Below the pieces are notes generated by a model, which did not search any database, was not told the DNA's origin, and saw only the letters and a list, made by a program, of their open reading frames with translations. 54,817 nt of DNA from Microvirga zambiensis WSM3693 (GTDB lineage: Bacteria; Pseudomonadota; Alphaproteobacteria; Rhizobiales; Beijerinckiaceae): NCBI RefSeq assembly GCF_016735695.1, contig NZ_JAERQD010000043.1, forward strand, positions 1-54,817, in the 5' to 3' direction. Below are positions 1 to 8,144 of the stretch, in pieces. Each line of letters begins with the position of its first letter. The first letter of the stretch is position 1. Position numbers and translations under genes: made by a program.

Positions 1-200
1 CCGTGGCCGAGATCGGCCTGGTGCGGGCCGCGGTGACGGTGATCTACGTGCTGCAGCTCTACGACGACGACGTCTCGCGCGGCGAGGGCCGGATCAAGAA
101 CCCGGGCGGCTATTTCCGCGCCATGGCGCGCCTGGTCAAAGCCGGCCGCATCGACCTGGGCGTCGAGCTCCTGGCCATGCGAAGACGCAGGATGTCGTGA
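1..200 (+). CDS. repC: Replication initiator RepC, C-terminal end (cut by window edge)
   Basis: The first 66 codons in the frame starting at base 3 are open and end at TGA 198-200. The peptide contains QLYDDD, a KNPGGYFRAM motif and the tail VKAGRIDLGVELLAM. That is the usual end of alphaproteobacterial RepC proteins, where an (S/N)PGGYLR motif precedes a basic amphipathic C-terminus. RepC binds the origin, usually inside repC itself, and starts replication of repABC plasmids and chromids; repA and repB normally lie just upstream, outside this window. The call rests on about 40 recognisable residues, so it is good but not certain. If right, the window is part of a repABC replicon, which fits the later orphan ParA, MinD and XerD-like genes. 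Confidence 0.72.
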   Translation, partial: VAEIGLVRAAVTVIYVLQLYDDDVSRGEGRIKNPGGYFRAMARLVKAGRIDLGVELLAMRRRRMS

Positions 201-327
201 GGGGAGGGGATCCTGCGCGCACCGATAACTGGCTTGCGCCGAGTGTCCGGTGGGCAACGTTGGAATGGTCAGTTCGCTCATCACAGGAGAGCTGTCCGCG
301 TAGGACGGAGAACAAGGAGGCAAAGGT

Positions 328-579
328 ATGGTGTTGATTTCAACCGTCGTAGGCGGGCTCGTCCTCTACGTGATCTTCGAGCGGTACCTGAAGAAGGCTC
401 TGCAGCGGACCCGGGTCGGGGACAAAGCCGTTGAGACCGGCTCCCTGATCACCGCTATTGTTGCCGCGGGGCTGGCGGCCGGCAGCTTGGCCTACACACT
501 GACGTCGATCGGTGCTCTCGAGGAGCGTGTCATGGCGCTCGAAAAGGCTGCACGGAACCTCCCTCAGGGGAGACAATAA
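328..579 (+). CDS. Small membrane protein of unknown function
   Basis: An 83-residue protein with a very good ribosome binding site (AAGGAGG about 7 bases before the ATG). Residues 2-18 form a short hydrophobic segment, residues 20-38 are basic (KKALQRTRVGDK), residues 40-62 form a second hydrophobic segment, and the tail is a charged helix. This suggests a two-pass inner membrane protein. I do not recognise the family. It sits 127 bp after the repC-like gene on the same strand and has no obvious partner. Confidence 0.6.
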   Translation: MVLISTVVGGLVLYVIFERYLKKALQRTRVGDKAVETGSLITAIVAAGLAAGSLAYTLTSIGALEERVMALEKAARNLPQGRQ

Positions 580-750
580 CGACGTGGATGAGGGGAGGGG
601 AGAAGCCAGGCACGAGACGAGCGAATATGCCCTGTGAGTTGCTGCGCTGACATTTCGATGGTTTGGTACATCACGGATTTGAATCGTTGCGGCGCAATGG
701 ATTCATCACTTTGATTGGACCTCACTTCGCGCCCTGCGCAACATGGAGGC

Positions 751-1008
751 ATGTCCGACGACACGATACAGTACCTGGTCCTCGACAGGGTTGAACCCGC
801 CTGCAACATGGCTCGCTACTATGTCTTAGCGATCGAGCCCAGCCTGTTTGGCAACCCCACGCTGATCCGCGAGTGGGGCCGTATCGGATATCCGGGGCAA
901 AGGAGGATAGAGCTTCATGACAACCAATCATGCGCGGTGGAGGCTCTTGAAACGTGGCTTCAGCGAAAGCGGAGGCGTGGCTACCAGCTCAGAAATGGGT
1001 CGACCTGA
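751..1008 (+). CDS. WGR-domain protein
   Basis: An 85-residue protein that is essentially one WGR domain: ARYYVLAIEPSLFG, then the signature EWGRIGYPGQ, then a region ending in KRRRGYQL. WGR domains are small nucleic-acid-binding modules found in PARPs, MolR-like regulators and many short plasmid-borne alphaproteobacterial proteins; the role of the stand-alone ones is not established. The start is chosen at 751 (MSDDTIQYL), with GGAGG immediately upstream although closer than ideal. An earlier in-frame start at 715 adds 12 residues unlike the family. Confidence 0.8.
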   Translation: MSDDTIQYLVLDRVEPACNMARYYVLAIEPSLFGNPTLIREWGRIGYPGQRRIELHDNQSCAVEALETWLQRKRRRGYQLRNGST

Positions 1009-1150
1009 TAGTTGCAGGTTGTGTGCGCGATCTCTTCCTCTGAAATCGGAGATGCAGAGGCTGACCAGCTATGCCGTGGCAACAAAGAGTCTGCTTGCTG
1101 ACGAGTGGCGCCTGCCATTCTATCATGTTCATAACGCACTATCTTGCCGT

Positions 1151-1642
1151 CTAGAACATTCCAATACTCATGCCCGCCGCGAGTGCGGCCCCGAGTTCCT
1201 CGCAGCGCTTCAGATCGTCTGGGCCTATGACTTTAGGGGCCAAGATCGCTTCTGGCGTCTGCGCGTGCGTGCAGACAATCAGCGGATCAGCAATGGCCTT
1301 GAGCCGCCACCCGGTCGCAATCCGCGCAAGCTGACGTGCTGCGCTGTGACCGTCGCTTCCGGCGCAGATCAGCATCGCGTAGGGGCGCCCGCTGATCCGA
1401 TCGAGCGCCGGATAGTACGTTCGATCGAAGAAGTCCTTCATCAGCCCGGCCATGGCTGCCAGATTTTCGGGAGTGCCGAAAATATAGCCATCCGCTTCGA
1501 GAACATCAGAAGCCTGCGCGACCGGTGCCGGAAGCAGGCGGACGCGGACGGTTGACTCCGACGCTGCTCCACGGGCAGCGGCTTCAACCATCTGGCGGGT
1601 ACCACCGGTCATCGAGTGATACACGATCAGCAGAATTTTCAT
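1151..1642 (-). CDS. Flavodoxin family protein (NAD(P)H-dependent FMN reductase-like)
   Basis: The protein begins MKILLIVYHSMTGGTRQMVEAA, the first beta strand and phosphate-binding loop of the flavodoxin fold. It continues with ADGYIFGTPENLAAMAGLMKDFFDRTYYP, the second FMN-contacting loop of the FMN reductase/WrbA-like branch. At 163 residues from this start it is normal for a single-domain flavodoxin. An upstream ATG at 1669 would add nine residues; 1642 is preferred because beta strand 1 begins there. It likely binds FMN in the cytosol and carries electrons or reduces quinone or azo substrates. It is isolated: the next gene on this strand is the recombinase at 1760-2707 upstream. Confidence 0.82.
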   Translation of the reverse strand: MKILLIVYHSMTGGTRQMVEAAARGAASESTVRVRLLPAPVAQASDVLEADGYIFGTPENLAAMAGLMKDFFDRTYYPALDRISGRPYAMLICAGSDGHSAARQLARIATGWRLKAIADPLIVCTHAQTPEAILAPKVIGPDDLKRCEELGAALAAGMSIGMF

Positions 1643-1759
1643 CGTGCCTGGCAGCAACAGGTCATTCATCGGCTGAGATCCTGAACTCGGTGGCAGGTCC
1701 GAATTGGTACGAACTCCCAAATTCCAACACCTGATCGGTGAGATCGGCTGCCCGGATCC

Positions 1760-2707
1760 TCAAATTTCCAGTTCTTCGTTGAGCGGGTGGAGGTCGCGGA
1801 CCATCTGGTGCAGGCGCGAGGTGTCGAGATGGGTGTAGATCTGGGTGGTCTCGATGCCGGCGTGGCCGAGCAGCTCCTGCAGCACGCGCAGGTCGGTACC
1901 GCCGGAATGCATGTGGGTGGCAAAGGCATGGCGCAGCACGTGCGGTGACACCCGCTCAGGGCTGGCCAGCCCTGCCGCCACCGCCGCTTCCTTGATCTCG
2001 AGCAGGGCCGCCTGGCGCGTCAGAGCCTTGACTCCATTGCGCACCGGGTGGAACAGCCAGGGGGAGGGCGCTCCGCCGGAATAGGCGCCGGCGAGCTTCT
2101 GCCACAGGGCGATGGCCGCGATGGCTCCGTCGTGCAGGGGCACGAGGCGCTGCTTGTCGCCCTTGCCGCGCACCAGCAACATGCGGGTGCCGGGAGGCGC
2201 GGCATCGGCGGGCAGGGACAGGGCCTCGCTGATGCGCATGCCTGAGGCATAGAGGGTCTCGAACAGGGCCGCCCGGCGGGCATAGCCAGCCTGCCGGTAG
2301 AGGCCGACCAAGGGATCGGCTGCCAGCCGATGCGCCGTCTCGAGCAGCGCTTCCGTCTCGGTGATCGACAGGACGAAGGGCAGCTTGCGCGACCGCTTCA
2401 TGGCCGACAGATGGGCGGTGGGATCGCGCGAGCCGAGTTCCTCGGCGATCAGGAACTTGTGCAGGCCGCGCGCCACCGTGATCCTGCGGGCGATGGTCGA
2501 GCCCGCGTAGCCGCGCCCATCGAGACCAGCGATGTAGTCCCGGATCTGCTCCAGGCCGACATCGTCCAGGCCGAGGCTGTTCTCGTCGAGCCAGGAAAGA
2601 TAACAGTTGAGATCGTCGGTGTAGGTGGCAATGGTACCTACCGAGGCCCCGAGTTCGGTTGCCAAGGCATCGAGCCAGAGCTGGGCCAGCCGTTGATTGC
2701 TCCGCAT
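1760..2707 (-). CDS. xerD: Tyrosine recombinase, XerD-like
   Basis: A 315-residue tyrosine recombinase. The N-terminal core-binding domain (about residues 5-100) is followed by the catalytic domain with every signature: Arg in SGMRISEAL, Lys in GKGDKQR, HVLRHAFATHM (H-x-x-R), LLGHAGIETTQIYTH (His and nucleophilic Tyr). Start 2707 has GGGAGG five bases upstream. Its length matches XerC/XerD. Chromosomal XerCD resolve dimers at dif; a plasmid-borne copy may resolve multimers or move Xer cassettes. The window holds several dif-like sites (5848, 22405, 24307, 50588) that are obvious candidate substrates, though that link is inference. The upstream region carries one copy of the repeated word TTGACAAGAAG. 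Confidence 0.93.
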   Translation of the reverse strand: MRSNQRLAQLWLDALATELGASVGTIATYTDDLNCYLSWLDENSLGLDDVGLEQIRDYIAGLDGRGYAGSTIARRITVARGLHKFLIAEELGSRDPTAHLSAMKRSRKLPFVLSITETEALLETAHRLAADPLVGLYRQAGYARRAALFETLYASGMRISEALSLPADAAPPGTRMLLVRGKGDKQRLVPLHDGAIAAIALWQKLAGAYSGGAPSPWLFHPVRNGVKALTRQAALLEIKEAAVAAGLASPERVSPHVLRHAFATHMHSGGTDLRVLQELLGHAGIETTQIYTHLDTSRLHQMVRDLHPLNEELEI

Positions 2708-2753
2708 GAAATCCTCCCGATCGGGAGCAACATGGCACGGCATCCGTTACGGG

Positions 2754-2766
2754 CTTCTTGTCAAAA
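2754..2766 (-). repeat. Isolated copy of the TTTTGACAAGAAG word
   Basis: The 13-mer TTTTGACAAGAAG on the minus strand, identical to the XerD-type half of the dif-like sites at 5848 and 22405 but without a recognisable XerC-type arm next to it. It lies 47 bp upstream of the XerD-like gene and contains TTGACA, so it could instead be a -35 box. Possible half-site or promoter element. Confidence 0.4.
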
Positions 2767-2828
2767 CTCCGCAGAACCCACCTGCCATGATCTAAATTCT
2801 CGGCAGAGCTCGACCAACACGACTGGTT

Positions 2829-3146
2829 TCATACTCTGAGGGTCTTGAGCTTGTTTCGGCGGTTCGGGTCCTGCTTCAGCGGGAGCACCGTCACAATCAT
2901 CTGTTCTCGTCGCTGGTAGACGATCCTGACCTTCGGGGATGCTGAGAGATTGCGGCGTGTCAGTTTGGCGATGACCATGACCCTAGGGTAGGGGTCCCAA
3001 TACGGACTCGCAAAAGCAGCTCGGTACTTGAGCTCGATCCGATCAACGAGGTCGATCAAAGAGTCTGGTTCATAATCGTCGAGATTGTAGCGCTCGCGAA
3101 ACCGCCGGAGCGCATGGATCGTCCAGTGGCGTTCGATCGCCGCCAT
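2829..3146 (-). CDS. Small toxin-like protein (possible DUF4258/RelE-like fold)
   Basis: A 105-residue basic protein. The early helix HALRRFRERYNL, a middle KYRAAF segment and a late strand KVRIVYQRREQMIVTVLPL resemble the layout of small DUF4258/RelE-like toxins (an early H..R..ER helix, then a late strand ending in ITV). The match is only by eye. Start 3146 is chosen for its AGGA box six bases upstream; 3176 would add ten residues. It is divergent from two MbcA/ParS-type genes at 3295-4888, with a 148-bp shared intergenic region, an arrangement compatible with a toxin-antitoxin locus. Function is not established. Confidence 0.45.
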   Translation of the reverse strand: MAAIERHWTIHALRRFRERYNLDDYEPDSLIDLVDRIELKYRAAFASPYWDPYPRVMVIAKLTRRNLSASPKVRIVYQRREQMIVTVLPLKQDPNRRNKLKTLRV

Positions 3147-3294
3147 GATGTCCTGATAAGGCTCGGTGGAGGCCATGACCGCTCGACAGAGAACCCCATA
3201 CCCATGATCGGGATTATGTTTCACGTCAGCACGATGGCAATCGCAGCCTCCAACCGAATTGGCCGTAATCAGCCGTGATGCTAGACTCTCGTCC

Positions 3295-3771
3295 ATGACA
3301 GAGATGGCCGACGAGATCCGCACCCTGATTGCTGATCTTTACGATGACCCTGAGGACTTCCTGACGAGGCCTCACCAGTGGTTCGGCGGGCGTTCGCCGG
3401 TCGAGCTCATGGCGACGGAGGCAGGCGAGTTCATGCTCCTGAAGTTCCTTCGCGGGGGAGACCACATGCCGCCCATTGAACCGGATCGAGACTTCAGGCC
3501 CTACACTGCGGCAAACACCGACCACTTCATTGAGCGGGTCATCGCCCGTCTCGAGCGTCAAATCGAGCGGCTAAGATCCCTCAAAGGGACCGATCCCGAG
3601 ATCGCCGCGGTTATCGGAAAGGCACAAGAGGTCTTCGGTGAGCAGGGCCTCATCTGGTTAGTCGAGCATAATCAGGTCCTGCAAGCCACGCCGCTGGACC
3701 TTATTGCGCAAGGGAAGATAGGTAGGGTCCTCACGCTACTGGGTCAGATCGAGTATGGAGTGTACGTATGA
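3295..3771 (+). CDS. Protein with two MbcA/ParS-type (DUF2384-like) toxin-binding domains
   Basis: 158 residues. The first half (about 18-53) reads DPEDFLTRPHQWFGGRSPVE then LMATEAGEFMLLKFL; the second (about 106-156) reads IGKAQEVFGEQGLIWLVEHN, then ATPLDLIAQGKIGRVLTLLGQIEYG. Both match the C-terminal toxin-binding domain of Xre/MbcA/ParS antitoxins, where a W-x-x-x-P-N, (S/T)P-(L/V)-(D/E)-L, G...V...L pattern recurs. No DNA-binding N-terminal HTH is visible. It is followed 139 bp later by another protein of related type and is divergent from a small toxin-like gene. Two toxin-binding domains in one short chain is unusual. The RES toxins in this window are elsewhere (21146 and 49130), so its partner is unclear. 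Confidence 0.68.
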   Translation: MTEMADEIRTLIADLYDDPEDFLTRPHQWFGGRSPVELMATEAGEFMLLKFLRGGDHMPPIEPDRDFRPYTAANTDHFIERVIARLERQIERLRSLKGTDPEIAAVIGKAQEVFGEQGLIWLVEHNQVLQATPLDLIAQGKIGRVLTLLGQIEYGVYV

Positions 3772-3910
3772 GAGCAGATGAGTGACTATCGCTAAGTGCA
3801 TCGGTGATCCGCTTGCCAGACCGCCAGTGAACAATCGGAAAGTCATTGGAGACACACATGGCATCGACAAAATTCGCGGATCAGTGAGATCAACGGAGGA
3901 TCGTACTGAC

Positions 3911-4888
3911 ATGACCGTGTCAACGATAGCCGAACTGACAGCGGCCGGTGAGGTACGGAAAGCCGAGTTGGTCAAATTGGCTGGTGGGCTCTACATGCCC
4001 TCGTACGTCGCCGCGATCCTCAAAATCCCCGAGCCGCTGATTGAGGAGAGGCGTAAGACGGGCGAGCTTATCGCTGTCGAAACAGTAGAAGGCTACCGCT
4101 ATCCGGCCTGTCAGTTCACGCCGGACGGAATCGTGACGGGACTCTCCAAGGTCTTGGCCGTGATGCCGATCCGGGCCGATTGGAAGCGGCTTGAATGGCT
4201 CCTGGTCCCGGATGATGCGCTGGAAGGGATTTCCCCGCTTGAGGCTCTGAGAGCAGGGCGCCTCGAGGACGTCATCGACATTGCTCGGGACCATGAAGGA
4301 CAGGATCCGAGGCGGGTTCTGTCAACAGAGGAGACCCCTGGCGGCAATACAGCCCTCCTTGCAGATGATCTTGCAGATCTTGACCATGAGGCATCTCGGG
4401 AAGTGGAATACGGCCCTCGGCCTTTGGACAGACCGCTCGGCGCTCCCAGGAACGGCGTACTCTTCATCCAGGGATCCGGCCTTGGGCCATTGGTCAGCCT
4501 GGAACAGGGTGCAGCGCTGCTGGACGAAATCACAGTCGATGATGACTCGACGGATTGGGCAGCATCCGAACTCCTGGCTGCTGACCGCATGGTGGAGAAG
4601 CTCGGTATCTCCGCCGCGACGCTCGAAAGTTGGCGAGAGAGCGGGACGGTCATTGCCTTCCGCAAAGACGCCCATGGGTTCGTCTATCCGGCGCGCCAGT
4701 TTGATCATTCCCGACCGGTCGAAGGACTTGATCGGGTTGCCGGATATTTCCCATCACCGGAGGAGGCGTGGGAGTGGCTGGTCACGCCCAATCCGTACAC
4801 CGATAGCGCGGCACCGATCGACCGACTGCGGTCAGGGCACATCGAAGAGGTCATTCGGGCTGCAGAAGGTGTCAATGACTACCAGTAA
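3911..4888 (+). CDS. Protein with two copies of an antitoxin-like module
   Basis: A 325-residue protein with an internal duplication. Repeat 1 spans about residues 25-128 and repeat 2 about 220-321. Each has an N-terminal HTH-like part with a (K/R)xxG-x-(L/V)IA turn, then YPAxQF, GLxxV, a W..L pair, and (S/A)P(L/I)(E/D)xLRxGxxxxVIxxA. The two are joined by an acidic linker. The same module occurs once, at residues 135-237, in the antitoxin of the RES operon at 49675-50400, and its end resembles MbcA/ParS toxin-binding domains. Start 3911 is chosen because GGAGG lies upstream and the domain begins soon after; an upstream start at 3782 adds 43 residues of no recognisable character. Probably antitoxin-derived; whether it still binds a toxin is unknown. 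Confidence 0.65.
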   Translation: MTVSTIAELTAAGEVRKAELVKLAGGLYMPSYVAAILKIPEPLIEERRKTGELIAVETVEGYRYPACQFTPDGIVTGLSKVLAVMPIRADWKRLEWLLVPDDALEGISPLEALRAGRLEDVIDIARDHEGQDPRRVLSTEETPGGNTALLADDLADLDHEASREVEYGPRPLDRPLGAPRNGVLFIQGSGLGPLVSLEQGAALLDEITVDDDSTDWAASELLAADRMVEKLGISAATLESWRESGTVIAFRKDAHGFVYPARQFDHSRPVEGLDRVAGYFPSPEEAWEWLVTPNPYTDSAAPIDRLRSGHIEEVIRAAEGVNDYQ

Positions 4889-5347
4889 GGATACGAGCTC
4901 AAAGCGAGACGACTTGGCCTTGTCACAGCTCGTTTGTAGACTTTCGGGTATTGGACCTGCAAGTCGGATGTCAGGCTACAACGAACGGAAGAACCTCTCG
5001 ACCCCTGTGCCAACCTTACCAAGGATGGAAACATGATCTCCGTCGACCTCGATCAATCGAGAATTGCTCGTGATGTTCGCAATCAAAACCCTCGCAGGTT
5101 ACGTGGCCACCTCAATCCAGCAATTCGGCACCTTGGATGCCGACTACGTCCGTGATGACAAAATAAGTTTACGGACGACTTGAACAAAATACGCTGCGCT
5201 GTCCCAGGCGTACCGTCAGCTTTTGCCATCCAGCGTCTGGCTCGACATCTCAATTGGAATGGTCAAAGATTGATCCTAGGGCGGATCGATGTTTGCCATA
5301 GGCGTGGCATAGTCCGTTACTACTCGTCGTCAGTCAAAGAGTAGCCT
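4889..5347. other. Non-coding gap
   Basis: Some 460 bases without a convincing gene, repeat or RNA. Nothing recognised beyond the probable leader of the next gene. Confidence 0.5.
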
Positions 5348-5785
5348 ATGAGCCCATCGTCACACTGGACCCTCTTCATCGCCCGTCCTGGAAACGAGCG
5401 CCGGCATGTCATCAGGGATCCTCACGGCGAGCCCCGGATCATCTTCGGCGATGACAATGGCACGCGGATCAACGATCATCTCGCTCGGTGCATCGTCGAG
5501 AGTCTGAATGCGGATCTCCGTCCAGAAGACCCGAACCCGAATGAGGGCTGGTTCCTGCAGTGCCGGGGATCCGACGAGGAGGATCCGGCCATTCTCATTT
5601 GCGACCCTGATTTCGACATCCGGCTCGAGATCCTCGACACGGAGAACGACGACGAGGATCAGGCACTGGGCCGAAGGATCGTGGCGCTGATCAACACCTA
5701 CTTCGTTCTCAAGGAAGGGGCGCATCCAGGCACTTCGTCTTTCCAGTCACCGCCAGGAAAGCCGCAGACCGGGTCCGGGCGCTGA
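5348..5785 (+). CDS. Acidic hypothetical protein
   Basis: A 145-residue soluble protein rich in Asp and Glu, with alternating strand-like and turn segments (WFLQCRG, AILICDPDFDIRLEILD) and a final helix RRIVALINTYFVL. The tail (PGTSSFQSPPGKPQTGSGR) looks disordered. No family recognised. There is no strong ribosome binding site, but the reading frame has clean codon use through its length. It is monocistronic and its stop lies 63 bp before a dif-like site. Confidence 0.5.
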   Translation: MSPSSHWTLFIARPGNERRHVIRDPHGEPRIIFGDDNGTRINDHLARCIVESLNADLRPEDPNPNEGWFLQCRGSDEEDPAILICDPDFDIRLEILDTENDDEDQALGRRIVALINTYFVLKEGAHPGTSSFQSPPGKPQTGSGR

Positions 5786-5847
5786 ATGATCGGGAAGTCA
5801 GCCACTCTAAAGTCCGCAGCCACAAGCTTGATCTACGGCCAGAGACT

Positions 5848-5875
5848 TCTTGTCAAAAGTGTTGTTACACGAAAT
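5848..5875 (-). other. dif-like (XerC/XerD-type) site A
   Basis: On the minus strand: XerC-type arm ATTTCGTGTAA (5865-5875), 6-bp spacer CAACAC (5859-5864), XerD-type arm TTTTGACAAGA (5848-5858). The layout 11+6+11 matches dif and pdif sites. The right arm continues identically to site B for four more bases (AGTC). The arm differs from that of sites B-D at two positions. Confidence 0.5.
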
Positions 5876-6187
5876 TTACTCCGTCATGGTTGGATTATTC
5901 TTTGATGTTCGAGTTCTATTAATGGATCAATCGGCCTGAAATGGCTTATGGCTTTTCATTGGACGTGTTGACGTGTGGTCAGCAGGGGCTGGCAGATTGT
6001 TAAAATCCAATCTGCAGCAAACAAGGCAAGCGAGGCCCTGGGAAACCTGGCTTCACCACCAACAGCATCGCAATTGCTAGGTGCGGAACACCTGAATCGC
6101 GAGCCATTCCTTAATTGATGCTCAGTGATCGCATCCGTCGGGCAGGCGATCATCCTATCACAGATTGAATGGCATGCCCCGACCAAG

Positions 6188-6209
6188 AGGCGTCTCAGCT
6201 GAGACGCCT
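6188..6209. repeat. Perfect 22-bp palindrome
   Basis: Each half is AGGCGTCTCAG followed directly by its reverse complement CTGAGACGCCT, with no loop. It lies 300 bp upstream of the ClpB-like gene. No T-run follows, so a terminator is unlikely; a dimeric regulator or recombinase binding site is possible. Confidence 0.6.
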
Positions 6210-6508
6210 GCGATGCCGGTTTTAACAACGCATTGTGCGGACCATGGCGCAGTTGGCGCCAGTGAGGAAGGGGAAGGAGGAAGACCCCAGAAGATACAAT
6301 CCCAAGGAAGAACGATGGGAAGGCACCTGGATCAGTGTAGGGCAAGACAAGGCAAATCCCGCAAAAGGACAAGCACGCTTCGCTTGAGGCCGAGCCACAA
6401 CGGTGCGGCCTTGGAGAGGCTGACAGCGTCGCGCCCTGCAACAGGCTGGTCTGCGTCACAAAAGCGCCAGCTACCGTCCCATCACCCTTTCCCCACGAGA
6501 CACACTTC

Positions 6509-7492
6509 ATGTCGACACGTTCCCTCACCGTTGACGAGGCCATACGCGAACTCGTCACCCAAACACAAAGGCAACTCATCGGCCAGGATGCTGCTGTCGC
6601 GGCCTTTGCGGCCGAGATCTGCCGGCACCTCGCCCTCAGCCCGCAGCAACACAGGCCTGGCGTGTTCCTCGTCGTAGGACCCAACGTCGACGACGACCAT
6701 CTCGGGCTGCCTTTGGGCCTTGCCGCTAGCTTTCGTCATACCGGCGGACTGTATGAACTGGCCTCCAGTCATGGCGAGGATCTGGCCCATATTTTTGCAC
6801 CGGACTCCGGTGGAACTGAAGTCCGCTCTCTGCTGCGCATGGTGAGGGAGAATCCGGCTGCCGTGTTCGTATTGCAGGATATCGACAAGGCCCACCCTAA
6901 CCTCGTCAAGACCCTCCAGAGCTCCTGGAACCAAGGCTTCGTGGACGAAGACGCTGGCGAAAGGATTTCTCTGGCCGAGGCGATCTTCGTCCTGACCACC
7001 GAGGTTGCGCAGGAGGAGATCGGACGGATCGCCCGCAGCGAGCCGGATCCCGACAAACTGCATGTGGCATGCCTGAAGCTCCTCGTCGATGCCGGCTTCC
7101 CGGCTTCACTCCTCAAGTGCATCGATACCGCGTTTGCCCTGAAAGCTCTCACCCCGGGCGAGGCAGTCCTGGAGCACTGCCGCAGCTTTGCCGAGCAGGT
7201 TGCCTCGCATGGCCTTGTTCTGGAGCAAGGCGGGATCGATGGTCGGATCCTGGCTCATTCCATGGACCCATCGGTCGAGCCCCGTATCGAGGATGCCTTA
7301 TTGCCGCGCGAAAGGCTCGATGCGCGGTTGGCGCAGGCGAAAGCTGCGGGCGCTCACACGGTGCGGCTGGTGCTGGGCGAGGAGATGATCAAGGTCATCC
7401 CGGCCGGCGAGCTATCAACACAGGAAGCGACAGACACATCAGCCGATGCGCAGCCGGCTACCTCTTCTGATGAGGAGGCGAAAGGTGAGTAA
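6509..7492 (+). CDS. ClpB-like AAA protein with degenerate Walker motifs
   Basis: 327 residues. Residues 20-165 follow the ClpA/ClpB second AAA domain: LIGQDAAVAAFAAEICRHL, FLVVGP, then VFVLQDIDKAHPNLVKTL and GFVDEDAGERISLAEAIFVL. The Walker A loop, normally GPTGVGKT, reads GPNVDDDHLGL with no GKT, and Walker B, normally LDEIEKAHP, reads LQDIDKAHP. ATP hydrolysis is therefore unlikely, and this looks like a pseudo-ATPase or scaffold. The C-terminal 130 residues are helical with a Thr/Ser/Glu-rich tail. The downstream gene starts inside its last codons (GTG at 7485), so the two are translationally coupled and probably act together. Confidence 0.68.
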   Translation: MSTRSLTVDEAIRELVTQTQRQLIGQDAAVAAFAAEICRHLALSPQQHRPGVFLVVGPNVDDDHLGLPLGLAASFRHTGGLYELASSHGEDLAHIFAPDSGGTEVRSLLRMVRENPAAVFVLQDIDKAHPNLVKTLQSSWNQGFVDEDAGERISLAEAIFVLTTEVAQEEIGRIARSEPDPDKLHVACLKLLVDAGFPASLLKCIDTAFALKALTPGEAVLEHCRSFAEQVASHGLVLEQGGIDGRILAHSMDPSVEPRIEDALLPRERLDARLAQAKAAGAHTVRLVLGEEMIKVIPAGELSTQEATDTSADAQPATSSDEEAKGE

Positions 7493-7991
7493 GGGTGCAG
7501 GAAATCAAGACCTTCCGATGGAGGCGCGGCTCGAGGCGCATGGGTTGTTGGACCGTCTGACGATGGATGGGGCGACGTTTTCCCGTGAGAATGCGCGGCG
7601 CTTGATCACGCTGATTCCGGTCACGCCCCGGCGGCGGTTCTCGTTCACCGGCCTGTTCCAAGGCCGCGGGCCTGGCCTGCGCGGGCGGGCTGCCGGGGTC
7701 GGCGACGTGGAGCTGGATGAAGAGGGTAAGGAACGTCGGGTATCCTGGAATGCCCCGATGTCCTACAGAATCGGAGGCTATGTGCTTACTCATACGCCCG
7801 GCCAGATTGTGATCGAGCTCATGTGGATCGCCACCCGCGAGGACTTGTCCGGTCAGAGTTGTCAGCTCCTTTACGAGGCTGAGACAGGCGAGCCAAAAGC
7901 GATGGAGATTTCCGTTCAGAAGATGTTGACGTTGCTGTTCATCCGCTTGGCCTACATTTCGTATGCGCCCTGGAAGACGCCGGAAGGGTGA
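7485..7991 (+). CDS. Unknown protein coupled to the ClpB-like gene
   Basis: 168 residues from a GTG start at 7485, which overlaps the upstream stop codon region by 8 nt and has GAGGAGG about six bases ahead, strong evidence for this start. It begins with a helical segment (MEARLEAHGLLDRLTMDGATF), then basic strands (RRRFSFTGLFQGRGPGLRGR), then strands with Trp and Tyr (PMSYRIGGYVLTHTPGQIVIELMW is broken by turns) and a final helix. No family recognised and no catalytic motif seen. Its partner is an AAA protein with dead nucleotide motifs, so a two-subunit complex is the simplest reading. Confidence 0.6.
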   Translation: MSKGAGNQDLPMEARLEAHGLLDRLTMDGATFSRENARRLITLIPVTPRRRFSFTGLFQGRGPGLRGRAAGVGDVELDEEGKERRVSWNAPMSYRIGGYVLTHTPGQIVIELMWIATREDLSGQSCQLLYEAETGEPKAMEISVQKMLTLLFIRLAYISYAPWKTPEG

Positions 7992-8144
7992 CAAGCAGGG
8001 AGCGGCTAATCGCACAGTCGGTGGCGGGCCAGCTTCTTAATAAGGAAAGGCTGAGCCCGCTGGAGCCGAATTGGTAGGTTTGTCGCGCCCGCGGGCCGTC
8101 CATTTTGGTTTCCGAGAATAGTCGGTACTGGCTGATCTCAGCCA

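Larger units (their letters stand above)
5786..6508. other. 723-bp intergenic region with dif-like site and palindrome
   Basis: No gene recognised. It contains dif-like site A (5848-5875) and a perfect 22-bp palindrome (6188-6209). Reading frames that cross it, on either strand, look like chance openings. Confidence 0.5.

Noticed and set aside
917..1555. Long plus-strand frame of 212 codons
   Set aside because: It lies antisense over the flavodoxin gene and overlaps the WGR gene; its protein has no family features.
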